Shown here one piece after another: positions 1 to 7,610 of a stretch of DNA of 15,583 bases; the first letter of the stretch is position 1; each line of letters begins with the position of its first letter. A program made the position numbers and the translations under genes. This stretch comes from Armatimonadota bacterium. GTDB lineage: Bacteria > Armatimonadota > UBA10988 > DTZQ01. The DNA lies in NCBI GenBank assembly GCA_012961305.1, contig DTZQ01000393.1, positions 1 through 15,583 of the forward strand. Direction: 5' to 3'. The notes under the pieces are model-generated. The model worked only from the letters and a program-made list of their open reading frames with translations. It searched no databases and was not told the DNA's origin.

Positions 1-790
1 CATTGTGCTCCCGGCCGGTCATGGTCGCGCACTCGAAGCCGGAGCCGATTTCAAAGCCTTTCGCCGCCGGCAGGGAGAGCATGGCTTTGGCTAAGTCCGC
101 GTCCAACTTGTCGAACACCGGCTCCCCCCAGCCAGGGGGCACATTCCGACAGACACCCTCCACCACCCCGCCCACCGAATCGCCCCGCTGCTGGATTTCG
201 GCAATGCGGGTCTGCATTTGCTCCGCCATTTCAGGGTCGGGGCAGCGCACGGGGTTGGCTTCGATTTGCTCCCGCGTTACCCTGTCCGAGTCCACCTGCG
301 CAACCAAGGTGTGGATTTGCTTCGTGTAAGCGAGGATTTCCACCCCACAGTGTTCCCGCAGGATTTTCCGGGCAATGGCCCCTGCTGCCACCCGGCCCAC
401 AGTTTCCCGAGCACTGGCCCGTCCGCCGCCCTGCCAGTGGCGAATGCCGTATTTGGCCTGATAGGTGTAGTCGGCGTGAGAGGGCCGGTATTTCTCCCGC
501 AGTTCCTCATACTCCTGGGGTCGAGGGTCCCGGTTCCACACCAAAATCAGAATGGGCGTGCCCAGGGTCTTTCCCTCGAACACGCCGGACAGGAGGTGGC
601 AGGCGTCAGTTTCCTGCCGCGGCGTAGTGAGGTTGCTCTGCCCCGGACGGCGGCGGTCGAGTTCCTGCTGGATGTCCGCCTCCGACAGTTCCAGCCGGGG
701 CGGGCAACCGTCCACTACCACTCCCACGGCCCCCCCGTGCGATTCTCCCCAGGTAGTTACCCGAAACAAATGCCCAAAGGTGTTGCCCAT
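1..790 (-). CDS. aroC: Chorismate synthase, 3' part cut by window edge
   Basis: Catalyses the last common step of aromatic amino acid synthesis, 5-enolpyruvylshikimate-3-phosphate to chorismate, using reduced FMN, in the cytosol. The first 263 residues are visible. The N-terminus MGNTFGHLFRVTTWGESHGG matches the family signature, with the GESHG segment typical of the active site. A later stretch reads YRPSHADYTYQAKYGIRHW and is followed by GGGRASARETVGRVAAGAIA, the second family signature. Near the edge GFEIGSGFE and MTGREHN are also family-typical. Family members run about 350-400 residues, so roughly 100 residues lie beyond position 1. ATG at 790-788 is preceded by GGGAG seven bases upstream. 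It starts 33 bases after the stop of the GTPase gene on the same strand, so the two are probably co-transcribed. Seen directly: motifs and frame. Known: the enzyme role. No defect is visible. Confidence 0.95.
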   Translation of the reverse strand, partial: MGNTFGHLFRVTTWGESHGGAVGVVVDGCPPRLELSEADIQQELDRRRPGQSNLTTPRQETDACHLLSGVFEGKTLGTPILILVWNRDPRPQEYEELREKYRPSHADYTYQAKYGIRHWQGGGRASARETVGRVAAGAIARKILREHCGVEILAYTKQIHTLVAQVDSDRVTREQIEANPVRCPDPEMAEQMQTRIAEIQQRGDSVGGVVEGVCRNVPPGWGEPVFDKLDADLAKAMLSLPAAKGFEIGSGFECATMTGREHN

Positions 791-823
791 CGCTGGTCTC
801 CCACGCTTCCTCGTCCGGTCTTT

Positions 824-2455
824 TCATTCCGACCGGAGGGCAATTTGCTCCCTTTCCTCCTCCGTCTCCGACAAGCGCTGCGGGTCGGTGAGGCGTTCCT
901 GGAACTTGCTCAGCAGGATGTGGAGCACGCTGCGGAGGATGTCACTCTGGCGGGCGACGGCGATGACCTCGCGCATCACCTCGGTGAGGCTCCGGTCGCC
1001 CCAGGTGCCGTGCTGGCGGAAGTAAATCAGGGAGGCTCGGCCAATGAGGTAGGTCGTGTATCCGGCTACCACTCCCTGCAACGCCCCACCTACCACTGTG
1101 CCCAACCCGGGCACCGCCTTGAGCAGCGACCCAGCAGCCAGCGGCGCGGCCTGAAACACTCCCACTGCGGCCAGCGCTTTGGCGAAATCCTGCCCCAACT
1201 TGGTCACCGTGTCCATCCCCAGCGACATGCCGAAAACCACGGCCAAATCGGCAATCATTTTGGCGTTTACGGCGGCATCGGCCACCATGTCTATTACTGG
1301 AAAGGGATTCAAGGCTACGGATACCGCTGAGAGGGCCACGTAATTTTCGATGACCTGCTGGGCTTTCCCCTCCCGCAGGGTCAGAATTTTCTCCGCCAAC
1401 TGCGCCTGAACCTGTTCCCACTGGGTAAAGGCATTGGCTATTAGCAGGGCTTGCCCCTCCTCCCGCACGGCGTCCAAGAGGGCAGCCTGCAGCGCGCTCA
1501 CGTCGGGTTGGGGGGTGATTCCCACCTCCTGCTCCTGGCCGTCAGGGGTCACTTCTAAGACGACTTTGGGCCGGGGGTCGGCATTGACTTCAACGATTTG
1601 CTGGGGAGGCACCAGGCCCGCCAGTCGTTCTTCCAAAGCCGCGTGAATTTCGCGTCGGGCCTCCGGGGTGAAGTTGTCAATTTTATTGAAGGCCACCAGG
1701 AGGGGCTTGCCCGCCTGATGTAGGGTCAGGGCCGCTTCGTGCTCGGAAGCGGTGAGGTCTCGTTCCACGACCAGCACCACCAGGTCGGCCCGCACCGCAG
1801 CCTCACGGGCCAGTCGCTCTCGGGCCTCCCCCCCAATTTCATCCAGGCCGGGCGTGTCCACCAGCACAATTTTCCCGCCTCCCTCCAGAGACACCTCCCA
1901 TTCCGTCCCCAACGGGGTAGGCGTCGTTCCACCGATTACGCCGGTGGGCAGCCGGTTCTTTCCCAGCAGGCAATTGATGACGCTGGACTTGCCCGAACTG
2001 ATAGTGCCGAAAAAGGCAAGGTGCAGTTCGCCCTGGCGGACTTTGGCTTCCAGTTCCTCCAATGCCTGCAACTCCGCCGCGCAGAGGACTCGCTCCTCCT
2101 CCGTGTACTCCTGCTTCCGCAGGTGTTCCAGGGAGGCTACGGCCTCCGCCCGCACTCGCTCCGGGGTAACCTGTTCGGCGGGCAGCGGCGGTCGGCGGGT
2201 TCGCCAGCGCTGTTTCCACTGCCAAACGATGAGGGCCAGCCCGGACAGTACCGCCACGGCTAAGAGGCCCAAAAAGGTCGCCCCCAGAGCCGGATGCAAG
2301 GTGTGCAAGGCCTCCCAGGCGCCCCGGACGTACTTCCAGAGGTAACCCAAGCCCCCCAAAAGCAACGCCCCCAACAGGCTGAACCAGAACACCTGCCGAA
2401 ACGGGCCCGGCGGAGAGCCGCTCTTGTCCGTTGACTGTGGCTGTGCCTTGCTCAT
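824..2455 (-). CDS. Membrane-anchored Era-like GTPase with DUF697 domain
   Basis: A 543-residue protein from the chosen start. Two hydrophobic segments (about residues 22-42 and 57-78) form an N-terminal membrane hairpin, followed by a charged helical linker (about 95-143). The GTPase domain spans about 144-335: P-loop GTISSGKSS (150-158), GTT switch (176-178), DTPG (200-203) and NKID (257-260). A C-terminal alanine-rich region (about 368-510, NPFPVIDMVADAAVNAKM) matches DUF697, which accompanies GTPases in the YcjX/Slr1462-like group. The cellular role of that group is not settled, so none is assigned. Start: an in-frame ATG at 2563 would add 36 polar residues. I prefer ATG at 2455 because the membrane hairpin then follows a short polar tail, and because the longer start would put its ribosome site inside the inverted repeat. 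Neither start has an ideal ribosome site, so the start is uncertain. aroC follows at 33 bases. Confidence 0.85.
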   Translation of the reverse strand: MSKAQPQSTDKSGSPPGPFRQVFWFSLLGALLLGGLGYLWKYVRGAWEALHTLHPALGATFLGLLAVAVLSGLALIVWQWKQRWRTRRPPLPAEQVTPERVRAEAVASLEHLRKQEYTEEERVLCAAELQALEELEAKVRQGELHLAFFGTISSGKSSVINCLLGKNRLPTGVIGGTTPTPLGTEWEVSLEGGGKIVLVDTPGLDEIGGEARERLAREAAVRADLVVLVVERDLTASEHEAALTLHQAGKPLLVAFNKIDNFTPEARREIHAALEERLAGLVPPQQIVEVNADPRPKVVLEVTPDGQEQEVGITPQPDVSALQAALLDAVREEGQALLIANAFTQWEQVQAQLAEKILTLREGKAQQVIENYVALSAVSVALNPFPVIDMVADAAVNAKMIADLAVVFGMSLGMDTVTKLGQDFAKALAAVGVFQAAPLAAGSLLKAVPGLGTVVGGALQGVVAGYTTYLIGRASLIYFRQHGTWGDRSLTEVMREVIAVARQSDILRSVLHILLSKFQERLTDPQRLSETEEEREQIALRSE

Positions 2456-2566
2456 GGTTTGATGGTCATTTCTCCATCTGCCGACCAATTCCTCCTTGCC
2501 GCCGGGCGGGAACCATTTTCCCCTTTCTTCCGTTGAATTTTTGAGGCGGAAGCCACAGGCCATCTC

Positions 2567-2636
2567 TGGGCTACCTTTACCAAACTAATGGAAGTTGGTT
2601 CAGTCGGTTTAGAACCGACTTGGTAACGGTAGCCCA
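2567..2636. repeat. 70-bp nested inverted repeat in divergent intergenic region
   Basis: Outer arms of 17 bases, 2567-2583 (TGGGCTACCTTTACCAA) and 2620-2636 (TTGGTAACGGTAGCCCA), are complementary with one mismatch. Inside lies a perfect 8-bp hairpin, AGTCGGTT (2602-2609), loop TAG, AACCGACT (2613-2620). The element sits between the divergently transcribed GTPase and htrA genes. Terminal inverted arms around a short non-coding core could be a miniature transposable element, a dispersed intergenic repeat, or an RNA/protein binding structure controlling the divergent genes. No clear target-site duplication is seen at the edges. Confidence 0.7.
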
Positions 2637-2668
2637 AGATTTCAATCTGGGGTAGGTCTGCTAAGCAG
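2633..2668. repeat. Two further small palindromes upstream of htrA
   Basis: Directly after the large inverted repeat, 2633-2652 forms another hairpin: CCCAAGATT, TC spacer, AATCTGGGG, with one mismatch. A third, CTGCT-A-AGCAG, covers 2658-2668. They lie 38-73 bases upstream of the htrA start codon. They may be operator-like sites or leader RNA structures. No convincing -35/-10 pair could be placed around them, so a regulatory role is only inferred. Confidence 0.4.
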
Positions 2669-2705
2669 CGAGTTTAACGTTGTCGAGGTAAGAGGAGGGC
2701 AAAAG

Positions 2706-4175
2706 ATGCAGCGACAAAGCAAATTTTTCGCTTGGCTTTCGGTTTTGCTTTTGGGAGTGATTATCGGCCTCGGGATTTCCATCAGTTTGCACCGGACCTC
2801 CGAGGTGGCCGCTCGACAGACGGGCATAGCCCCGCCGTCCCCCTCAGTGGTGGAAGTTCCGGCGGCCGTAAGGGCCTTACAAGATACTTTTGCGGCGGTG
2901 GCGGAGGCGGTTAAGCCGGCCGTGGTGTACATTTCGGCCGAGAAAGTCGTGCGCCTGCGCAATCCGCTGGAGGACTTCTTCGGCGACGACTTCTTCCGCT
3001 TCTTCTTCGGCCCCCGCTTTGAACCTCCGGAGCAGGAGTTTCGCCAGGAGGGCCTGGGCACGGGGGTCATTGTGGACCGCCGCGGTTACATTTTGACCAA
3101 CAATCACGTAGTAGAAGGAGCGGAAGAGTTGACGGTGCGTTTGGCTGACAAGCGCGAGTTTGCGGCAGAAATGGTGGGCACCGACCCCGACACCGACCTG
3201 GCGGTGATTAAAATTGAGGGGGAGAACCTGCCGGTGGCCCGCATGGGCGATTCCTCTCAGTTGAAGGTCGGCCATTGGGTCTTGGCCATTGGCAACCCCT
3301 TCGGCCTGGCCCACACGGTCTCGGCGGGCATTGTGAGTGCTGTGGGCCGTACCGACGTCCACATCGCCCAGTACGAGGACTTCATTCAAACCGATGCAGC
3401 CATCAACCCGGGCAACTCTGGGGGGCCGCTGGTTAACCTGCGGGGAGAGGTTGTAGGCATTAACACGGCCATTTTCAGCCAGAGCGGAGGCAGTAATGGC
3501 GTCGGTTTCGCCATTCCCATCAACCTGGCCCGGTGGGTAATGGAGCAACTCATCAGCGGCAAGGGCATCGAACGCGGCTATCTGGGAGTGTTGCTGCAGC
3601 CCATGGACCGGGCTCTGGCAGAGAGGTTCGGACGGGAAACGGCCGAGGGGGCGCTGATTGCCCAGGTGGAAAAGGGCAGTCCGGCGGACAAGGCGGGACT
3701 GAAGGCCGGCGACATCGTACTGGAGTTTGACGGCCGGCCCATTGAGGACCTCTATGAACTGCGCAATTTGGTCGCCCAGACCCCGCCGGGCAAGAAGGTG
3801 AAAGTCAAAATCTGGCGCCACAGCCAGGAGAAAACGCTGACCGTGAAGTTGGGCAGCCGAGAGGTACAGGCGGCGGTGCAGGCGGCCAAGCAACGTAAGG
3901 CCCTGGGCCTCACCGTGCAGGACATCACTCCGGAGTTGGCCCGGCGGTTCGGCCTGGAGGAGGAGCAAGGGGTGGTCATCGTGGCGGTAGAGCCCAACAG
4001 CCTGGCTGCGCGGGCGGGCTTGCGGCCCGGCGACGTAATTGCCGAGGTTGACCGAAAGCCGGTGCGCAACGGGCGCGAATTCGAGCAGGCTCTGGCGGAT
4101 GCCAACTTGGAGGAAGGCATACTCCTGCTGGTGGTGCGCCGTGGTATCCCCCAGTACCTCCTGCTGCGCCAGTAA
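2706..4175 (+). CDS. htrA: HtrA/DegP-type serine protease with two PDZ domains
   Basis: An envelope quality-control protease of 489 residues, anchored or secreted by an uncleaved-looking N-terminal hydrophobic segment (residues 7-28). The trypsin-like domain (about 60-285) has a complete triad: His134 in TNNHVVEGA, Asp164 in DPDTDLAVIKI and Ser238 in NPGNSGGPL. A Phe-rich stretch (FFGDDFFRFFFG, 91-102) replaces the usual variable LA-loop region. PDZ1 is about 290-383 (GYLGV, then SPADKAGLKAGDIV) and PDZ2 about 398-488 (LGLTV, then SLAARAGLRPGDVI). Length and order match two-PDZ DegP/DegQ enzymes that degrade or refold misfolded periplasmic proteins. The start is fixed by AGGAGGG six bases before the ATG. 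The epimerase gene begins 8 bases after the stop, so this protease leads a sugar-metabolism operon. The structured upstream region suggests regulation there, but no stress-sigma promoter could be recognised. Confidence 0.95.
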   Translation: MQRQSKFFAWLSVLLLGVIIGLGISISLHRTSEVAARQTGIAPPSPSVVEVPAAVRALQDTFAAVAEAVKPAVVYISAEKVVRLRNPLEDFFGDDFFRFFFGPRFEPPEQEFRQEGLGTGVIVDRRGYILTNNHVVEGAEELTVRLADKREFAAEMVGTDPDTDLAVIKIEGENLPVARMGDSSQLKVGHWVLAIGNPFGLAHTVSAGIVSAVGRTDVHIAQYEDFIQTDAAINPGNSGGPLVNLRGEVVGINTAIFSQSGGSNGVGFAIPINLARWVMEQLISGKGIERGYLGVLLQPMDRALAERFGRETAEGALIAQVEKGSPADKAGLKAGDIVLEFDGRPIEDLYELRNLVAQTPPGKKVKVKIWRHSQEKTLTVKLGSREVQAAVQAAKQRKALGLTVQDITPELARRFGLEEEQGVVIVAVEPNSLAARAGLRPGDVIAEVDRKPVRNGREFEQALADANLEEGILLLVVRRGIPQYLLLRQ

Positions 4176-4183
4176 GGGGAACC

Positions 4184-5155
4184 ATGACCATTCTAATAAC
4201 CGGCGCCCAGGGCTGTATCGGTTCTTGGGTGGTCAAAAACTTGGTGGAACGGGGTGCGCGTCCGGTCGTTTACGACTTGACGCGGGAACCCCGGCGGATG
4301 CGGCTAATCATGTCGCCGGAGCAAATCGCGCAGGTGACCTTCCTGGAAGACGACGTGCGCGATTTGGAGGGCTTGTGCCGGGCCATTGAGGAACATGACA
4401 TCACCCACATCCTCCACTTAGCCGCCCTACAAGTGCCAGCCTGCCGGGAGAACCCGGTGCGCGGCGCCCTCATCAATGTCATCGGCACTCTGAACGTCTT
4501 CGAGGCCGCTAAACGCACAGGCTGCATTCAGCGCATCGTCTATGCTAGTTCCTGCGCCGTCTACGGTCGGCCAGAAGAGTACCCCTCTCCCGCCCCCCAC
4601 GAGGCCCTGTTGACCCCCCATACCCACTACGGGGTTTTCAAAGTTTGCAATGAGGGCAATGCCCGCGTCTATTGGGAGGAAGATGGCCTCAGCAGCATTG
4701 GCCTGCGGCCCTGGACGGTTTATGGCCCCGGCCGCGACCAGGGCCTCACCAGTGCGCCCACCAAGGCCGTTAAAGCCGCCGTGGTGGGGCGGGAGTATCG
4801 GATTCCCTACGGCGGCTACAACGACCTGCAGTTTGTGGACGACGTGGCCAAGTCTTTCCTGCGCTGCCTGGAAGTGCCCTTCGAGGGAGCCGCCGTGTAC
4901 AACCTGCGGGGGCAGGTGGTCAGCATGGCTGAGGTCATCGCCACCATTGAGGAAGTTGTGCCGGAGGCCAAAGGGTTGCTCTCCCACGGCCAGGGCCAGA
5001 TTCCCATGGCCTACGATTTGGACGATACCCCTCTCCAGCGGGAGGTGGGCGACCTCCCCCGTACCCCTCTGCGGGAGGGCATTCGCCAAACGGTGGAGGT
5101 CTTTCGCCGTTTGCAAGCCGAGGGACGGCTGGAGACAACCGAATTAGAGGCCTGA
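4184..5155 (+). CDS. NAD-dependent epimerase/dehydratase (extended SDR)
   Basis: A 323-residue Rossmann enzyme of the extended short-chain dehydrogenase family, which includes UDP-sugar 4-epimerases, dehydratases and uronate dehydrogenases. The nucleotide-binding motif TGAQGCIG is at 6-13, with acidic Asp31 ending beta-2 and favouring NAD. DVRD (57-60) and HLAALQVP (78-85) are family-typical. The catalytic set is visible as Ser122/Ser123 in YASSCAVYG and Tyr149-x3-Lys153 in HYGVFK. LRPWTVYGPGR (174-184) and QFVDDVAKSF (216-225) match the substrate-domain motifs. The exact substrate cannot be read from sequence. It starts 8 bases after htrA with an AAGGGGA ribosome site. The downstream Gfo/Idh oxidoreductase suggests joint handling of a free or activated sugar (inference). 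Confidence 0.88.
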   Translation: MTILITGAQGCIGSWVVKNLVERGARPVVYDLTREPRRMRLIMSPEQIAQVTFLEDDVRDLEGLCRAIEEHDITHILHLAALQVPACRENPVRGALINVIGTLNVFEAAKRTGCIQRIVYASSCAVYGRPEEYPSPAPHEALLTPHTHYGVFKVCNEGNARVYWEEDGLSSIGLRPWTVYGPGRDQGLTSAPTKAVKAAVVGREYRIPYGGYNDLQFVDDVAKSFLRCLEVPFEGAAVYNLRGQVVSMAEVIATIEEVVPEAKGLLSHGQGQIPMAYDLDDTPLQREVGDLPRTPLREGIRQTVEVFRRLQAEGRLETTELEA

Positions 5156-5248
5156 TGCCCTTTTACCCCGCCCTCATCCCTTACCGGTTCTCCCCTGAGG
5201 ATAACATACCTGGTGGTCTTCTGTCCAGGCTGGAAATTAGGTTCAGTA

Positions 5249-5270
5249 GGAAAAAGCCGGGGGGGAGCGA
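5249..5270. repeat. Partial copy of the GC-rich repeat family
   Basis: In the 173-base gap between the epimerase and the next oxidoreductase, GCCGGGGGGGAGCGAA (5256-5271) resembles the right half of the repeats near the kinase gene (GCGGGGGGAAGCGAAG). On the minus strand its first 13 bases (TCGCTCCCCCCCG) also match the start of those repeats. The palindromic partner half is absent, so this is a truncated copy or a chance G-run. The rest of 5156-5328 shows no coding potential I trust and no clear promoter or terminator. Confidence 0.35.
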
Positions 5271-5328
5271 ATAAATTCCGCTGGCCCTTGCGGCCCTGGC
5301 AATTCGAGGAAAAAGGAAACCTGTAAGC

Positions 5329-6486
5329 ATGAGCGAACCCATTACTTTAGCCCTTATCGGCTGTGGGGGCATGGCCGGAGCGCACCAGCAGGCGTTGCGG
5401 GAACTCTGGGCGCACGACCTGCGCGGTTTTCAGGTCATCGCCACCTGTGATTTGGACGAAGGTCGGGCAGTAGCCCTGGCTGAAGCCGTGGCCGAATGGC
5501 AGGGTTCCTGCCCAGCGGTGTACCCCGACGTGGAAACCCTCCTGACGCGGGAGTCCAACCCCGACGCAGTGGACATCTGTACCGTCCACCGAACCCATCA
5601 CACAGTTGCCCTTCCCTGTTTCGAGGCGGGCAAACATGTGACCATCGAAAAGCCGTTGGCCATTACCCTGCGGGCTGGGCAGTTGATGCTAAAGGCAGCA
5701 GAGCAGGCCGGAACGGTGTTCCAGGTGGCGGAGAACTACCGCCGTACCCCGGAGCAACGGGCCATCAAGTGGGCCCTGGAGCAGGGCCGCATTGGAAAAG
5801 TACGCATGCTCTACTGGATTGAGGTGCGGGAGCGGCTCTGGTATTGGGCCTGGCGGGAGCACAGAGACCAGGCCGGGGGAGGCTGGTCTTTGGACGGAGG
5901 AGTGCATTTCGCCGATTTGTTCCGCTACCACATTGGCCCCGTGCGCGAACTGTACGCAGGCGTGCGGGCCTACTTCCCCTTCCGCTACCGCAACCGCGAA
6001 ACTTTGACCGACCTCGTCGCGGTAGACGTGGAGGATACAACCATTGCCATCCTCCATTTCGACAACGGGGTGCTGGGCCAGTGGACTTCCACCACGGCAG
6101 CCCCGGGACACGAGTTCAACTGCCGAGCGGTGTACGGGGAGGAGGGTTCCATCACCTGGGGCCGGGGCCTGAAAACGCGCACCTACGAGCGAAGCATGGC
6201 CGAACTCGTGACCGAGCACCAGCAGAGCCTGGGAGAGGAGGAGCGGGAGAGGCTCTTCCCCCGTGGCATTACCAATGCCGTGGCCACGGAACTGTGGGAG
6301 TTCCTGCAAGCCATCCGCGGCCAGGCGGAAATTGAAACCGACGGCTGGGAAGGTTACCGGGCCGAGGCCATCAGCATAGCCCTCTACGAGTCCGCCGCCC
6401 TCAACCGCCCGGTCACCCTCGAAGAAGTGGAAAACTTGGAAGTCGAAACCTATCAGGCGGAAATCAACGCGGGCCTGGGGCTGTGA
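5329..6486 (+). CDS. Gfo/Idh/MocA family NAD(P)-dependent oxidoreductase
   Basis: A 385-residue cytosolic dehydrogenase of the glucose-fructose oxidoreductase / inositol dehydrogenase family, oxidising or epimerising sugar-like hydroxyls with NAD(P). The N-terminal Rossmann domain has GCGGMAG at 11-17 and Asp41 at the end of beta-2. The signature lysine is in IEKP (106-109). The second half contains DGGVHFADLFRYHIG, with Asp189, His193 and Asp196 in the usual catalytic/substrate region. The ATG at 5329 has only a weak ribosome site (AAAGGAAA about 12 bases upstream), weaker than those of its neighbours. It lies 173 bases beyond the epimerase, so it may have its own promoter, though none is clear. 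A LysE exporter follows after 30 bases. Substrate is unknown. Confidence 0.9.
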   Translation: MSEPITLALIGCGGMAGAHQQALRELWAHDLRGFQVIATCDLDEGRAVALAEAVAEWQGSCPAVYPDVETLLTRESNPDAVDICTVHRTHHTVALPCFEAGKHVTIEKPLAITLRAGQLMLKAAEQAGTVFQVAENYRRTPEQRAIKWALEQGRIGKVRMLYWIEVRERLWYWAWREHRDQAGGGWSLDGGVHFADLFRYHIGPVRELYAGVRAYFPFRYRNRETLTDLVAVDVEDTTIAILHFDNGVLGQWTSTTAAPGHEFNCRAVYGEEGSITWGRGLKTRTYERSMAELVTEHQQSLGEEERERLFPRGITNAVATELWEFLQAIRGQAEIETDGWEGYRAEAISIALYESAALNRPVTLEEVENLEVETYQAEINAGLGL

Positions 6487-6516
6487 GCAAAGGAAAGGGC
6501 AAGGGAGAAGTTGGGC

Positions 6517-7176
6517 ATGGCCCTGATACAGTTGGCTTTCAATTCCTTCCTCATTGGATTTTCGGGGGCCATTATGCCCGGCCCCGTGTTGGCAGCGACC
6601 ATTCCGGCCGCGGTGAGGGAGGGTTTTGTGGCCGGGCCGCTAATTGTGCTGGGGCACGGACTGGTGGAAGTGGCTCTGGTTCTACTGGTGGTGTCCAGCC
6701 TGGGTGTAGCGCTGCGCCGGGAAGATTCGCCCCTGGTGCGGGGGATTGCTTTGGTCGGTGGCTTGATGCTCCTGCTGATGGGAGGAATGATGCTGCGCGA
6801 CCTGCCTCACCTGTCCCTGACCTTGACCGCGCAGGGACAAAGGGGCCTGGCTTTGCCACCCGTCCTGGCGGGGGCCCTGTGCTCCCTGAGCAATCCCTAC
6901 TTCTTCCTCTGGTGGGCCACCATTGGTCTGGGCCTCATCACTCAGGCCCTTAGCGGCTGGGGCCGACTGGGAGTACTAATTTTCTATGGGAGCCACGTTT
7001 TGTCGGATTTGGTCTGGTACAGTTTCGTTTCCGGGACGATTGCGGTGGGCAAACGGGCCCTCAGTGACTCCCTGTATCGGGGTCTGATTGGCGTGTGCGC
7101 TGTGGCTCTGCTGCTGTTCGGTTTGCGCTTCTTCAGCGCCGGCGTGCGGGGGCAGTTGCCAGGGAGGAAAAATTAG
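6517..7176 (+). CDS. LysE family translocator (small-molecule exporter)
   Basis: A 219-residue inner-membrane protein with about six hydrophobic segments: near 5-28, 38-62, 72-94, 112-145, 150-172 and 188-208. The N-terminal MPGPVLA (20-26) and the central SNPYFFLWWATIG (125-137) are hallmarks of the LysE/RhtB exporters, which expel amino acids or related metabolites using the proton gradient. Start choice: ATG at 6517 lies nine bases after GGGAG. A TTG two codons earlier (6511) is only three bases from that site and is less likely. The gene follows the oxidoreductase stop by 30 bases and is the last in the plus-strand operon, ending 43 bases from the convergent pseudogene. I see no strong terminator hairpin with a T-run after it. 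The exported substrate is not known. Confidence 0.88.
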   Translation: MALIQLAFNSFLIGFSGAIMPGPVLAATIPAAVREGFVAGPLIVLGHGLVEVALVLLVVSSLGVALRREDSPLVRGIALVGGLMLLLMGGMMLRDLPHLSLTLTAQGQRGLALPPVLAGALCSLSNPYFFLWWATIGLGLITQALSGWGRLGVLIFYGSHVLSDLVWYSFVSGTIAVGKRALSDSLYRGLIGVCAVALLLFGLRFFSAGVRGQLPGRKN

Positions 7177-7219
7177 GAGCGATGAGCACATCCTCGGCCC
7201 GCGAAGACGCTCGCATTGG

Positions 7220-7610
7220 TTAAACGGCTCCAACTGGCCAGAAGACCCACCCATCCCAACAGGTTCGTGCTCTTCTCGGTAATGGCCCCGGGTGAAAGCA
7301 GCGTTCGTCCAGCACCGTTAAGAGCCGTTTGACCGCCTGTTTCAGGGCCGAGGCGGTGGGAGCGGCAATTTCCAATTGTTGCAGCGACTGGAGGCGAATG
7401 CGCGGAGCGGTGAAATTGGGCTTGCCTAAGAGTTGCGTGGCCCTACCTTTTCGCCGTCCGAGGGGCCTCCTGGCTTAGGTCGCATACCGCGTAGGGCACG
7501 CCTAAGTGGTTGAAGGCGGCAAAAATGGTCTCCGGAACGAGGCGGTACTCCGGCTGCGTGGTATTGACCAGCACCGCCAGGTTGCCTTTGGCCGACTGAG
7601 GTTCAGTCAT
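7220..7610 (-). pseudogene. Broken gene, last member of the sulfatase operon
   Basis: ATG at 7610-7608 overlaps the upstream oxidoreductase stop as ATGA, a sign of a formerly coupled operon gene. The first frame gives 55 residues with a Rossmann-like opening (NLAVLVNTTQPEYRLVPETI, then FNHLGVPYAVCDL) and hits TAG at 7445-7443. The next frame continues at once with protein-like sequence from 7441 (ATQLLGKPNFTAPRIRLQSL, then LEIAAPTASALKQAVKRLL) to TAA at 7222-7220. Loss of one A from the AAAA run just before the TAG would join both parts into one frame of about 127 residues. An internal deletion is the alternative, since both ends look like pieces of a larger protein. I do not recognise the family. 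The final ~15 residues look less protein-like, suggesting the 3' end is also scrambled. Confidence 0.6.

Noticed and set aside
218..1330. Long plus-strand open frame (370 codons)
   Set aside because: It is the opposite strand of aroC and the GTPase, which have clear family motifs. Its own translation is Gln/His/Arg-rich with no domain sense.
2456..2563. Longer GTPase start at ATG 2563
   Set aside because: Adds 36 polar residues with no domain match and places the ribosome site within the inverted repeat arm. Not excluded, only judged less likely.
2877..3968. Long minus-strand open frame (363 codons) under htrA
   Set aside because: Shadow of the protease gene, which has a complete catalytic triad; its translation is low-complexity antisense.
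6511..6513. TTG start for the LysE exporter
   Set aside because: Only three bases from the GGGAG ribosome site, while ATG at 6517 has normal nine-base spacing.
7177..7219. Terminator between the convergent LysE gene and the pseudogene
   Set aside because: Only a weak GCGA/TCGC stem with no T-run on either strand.
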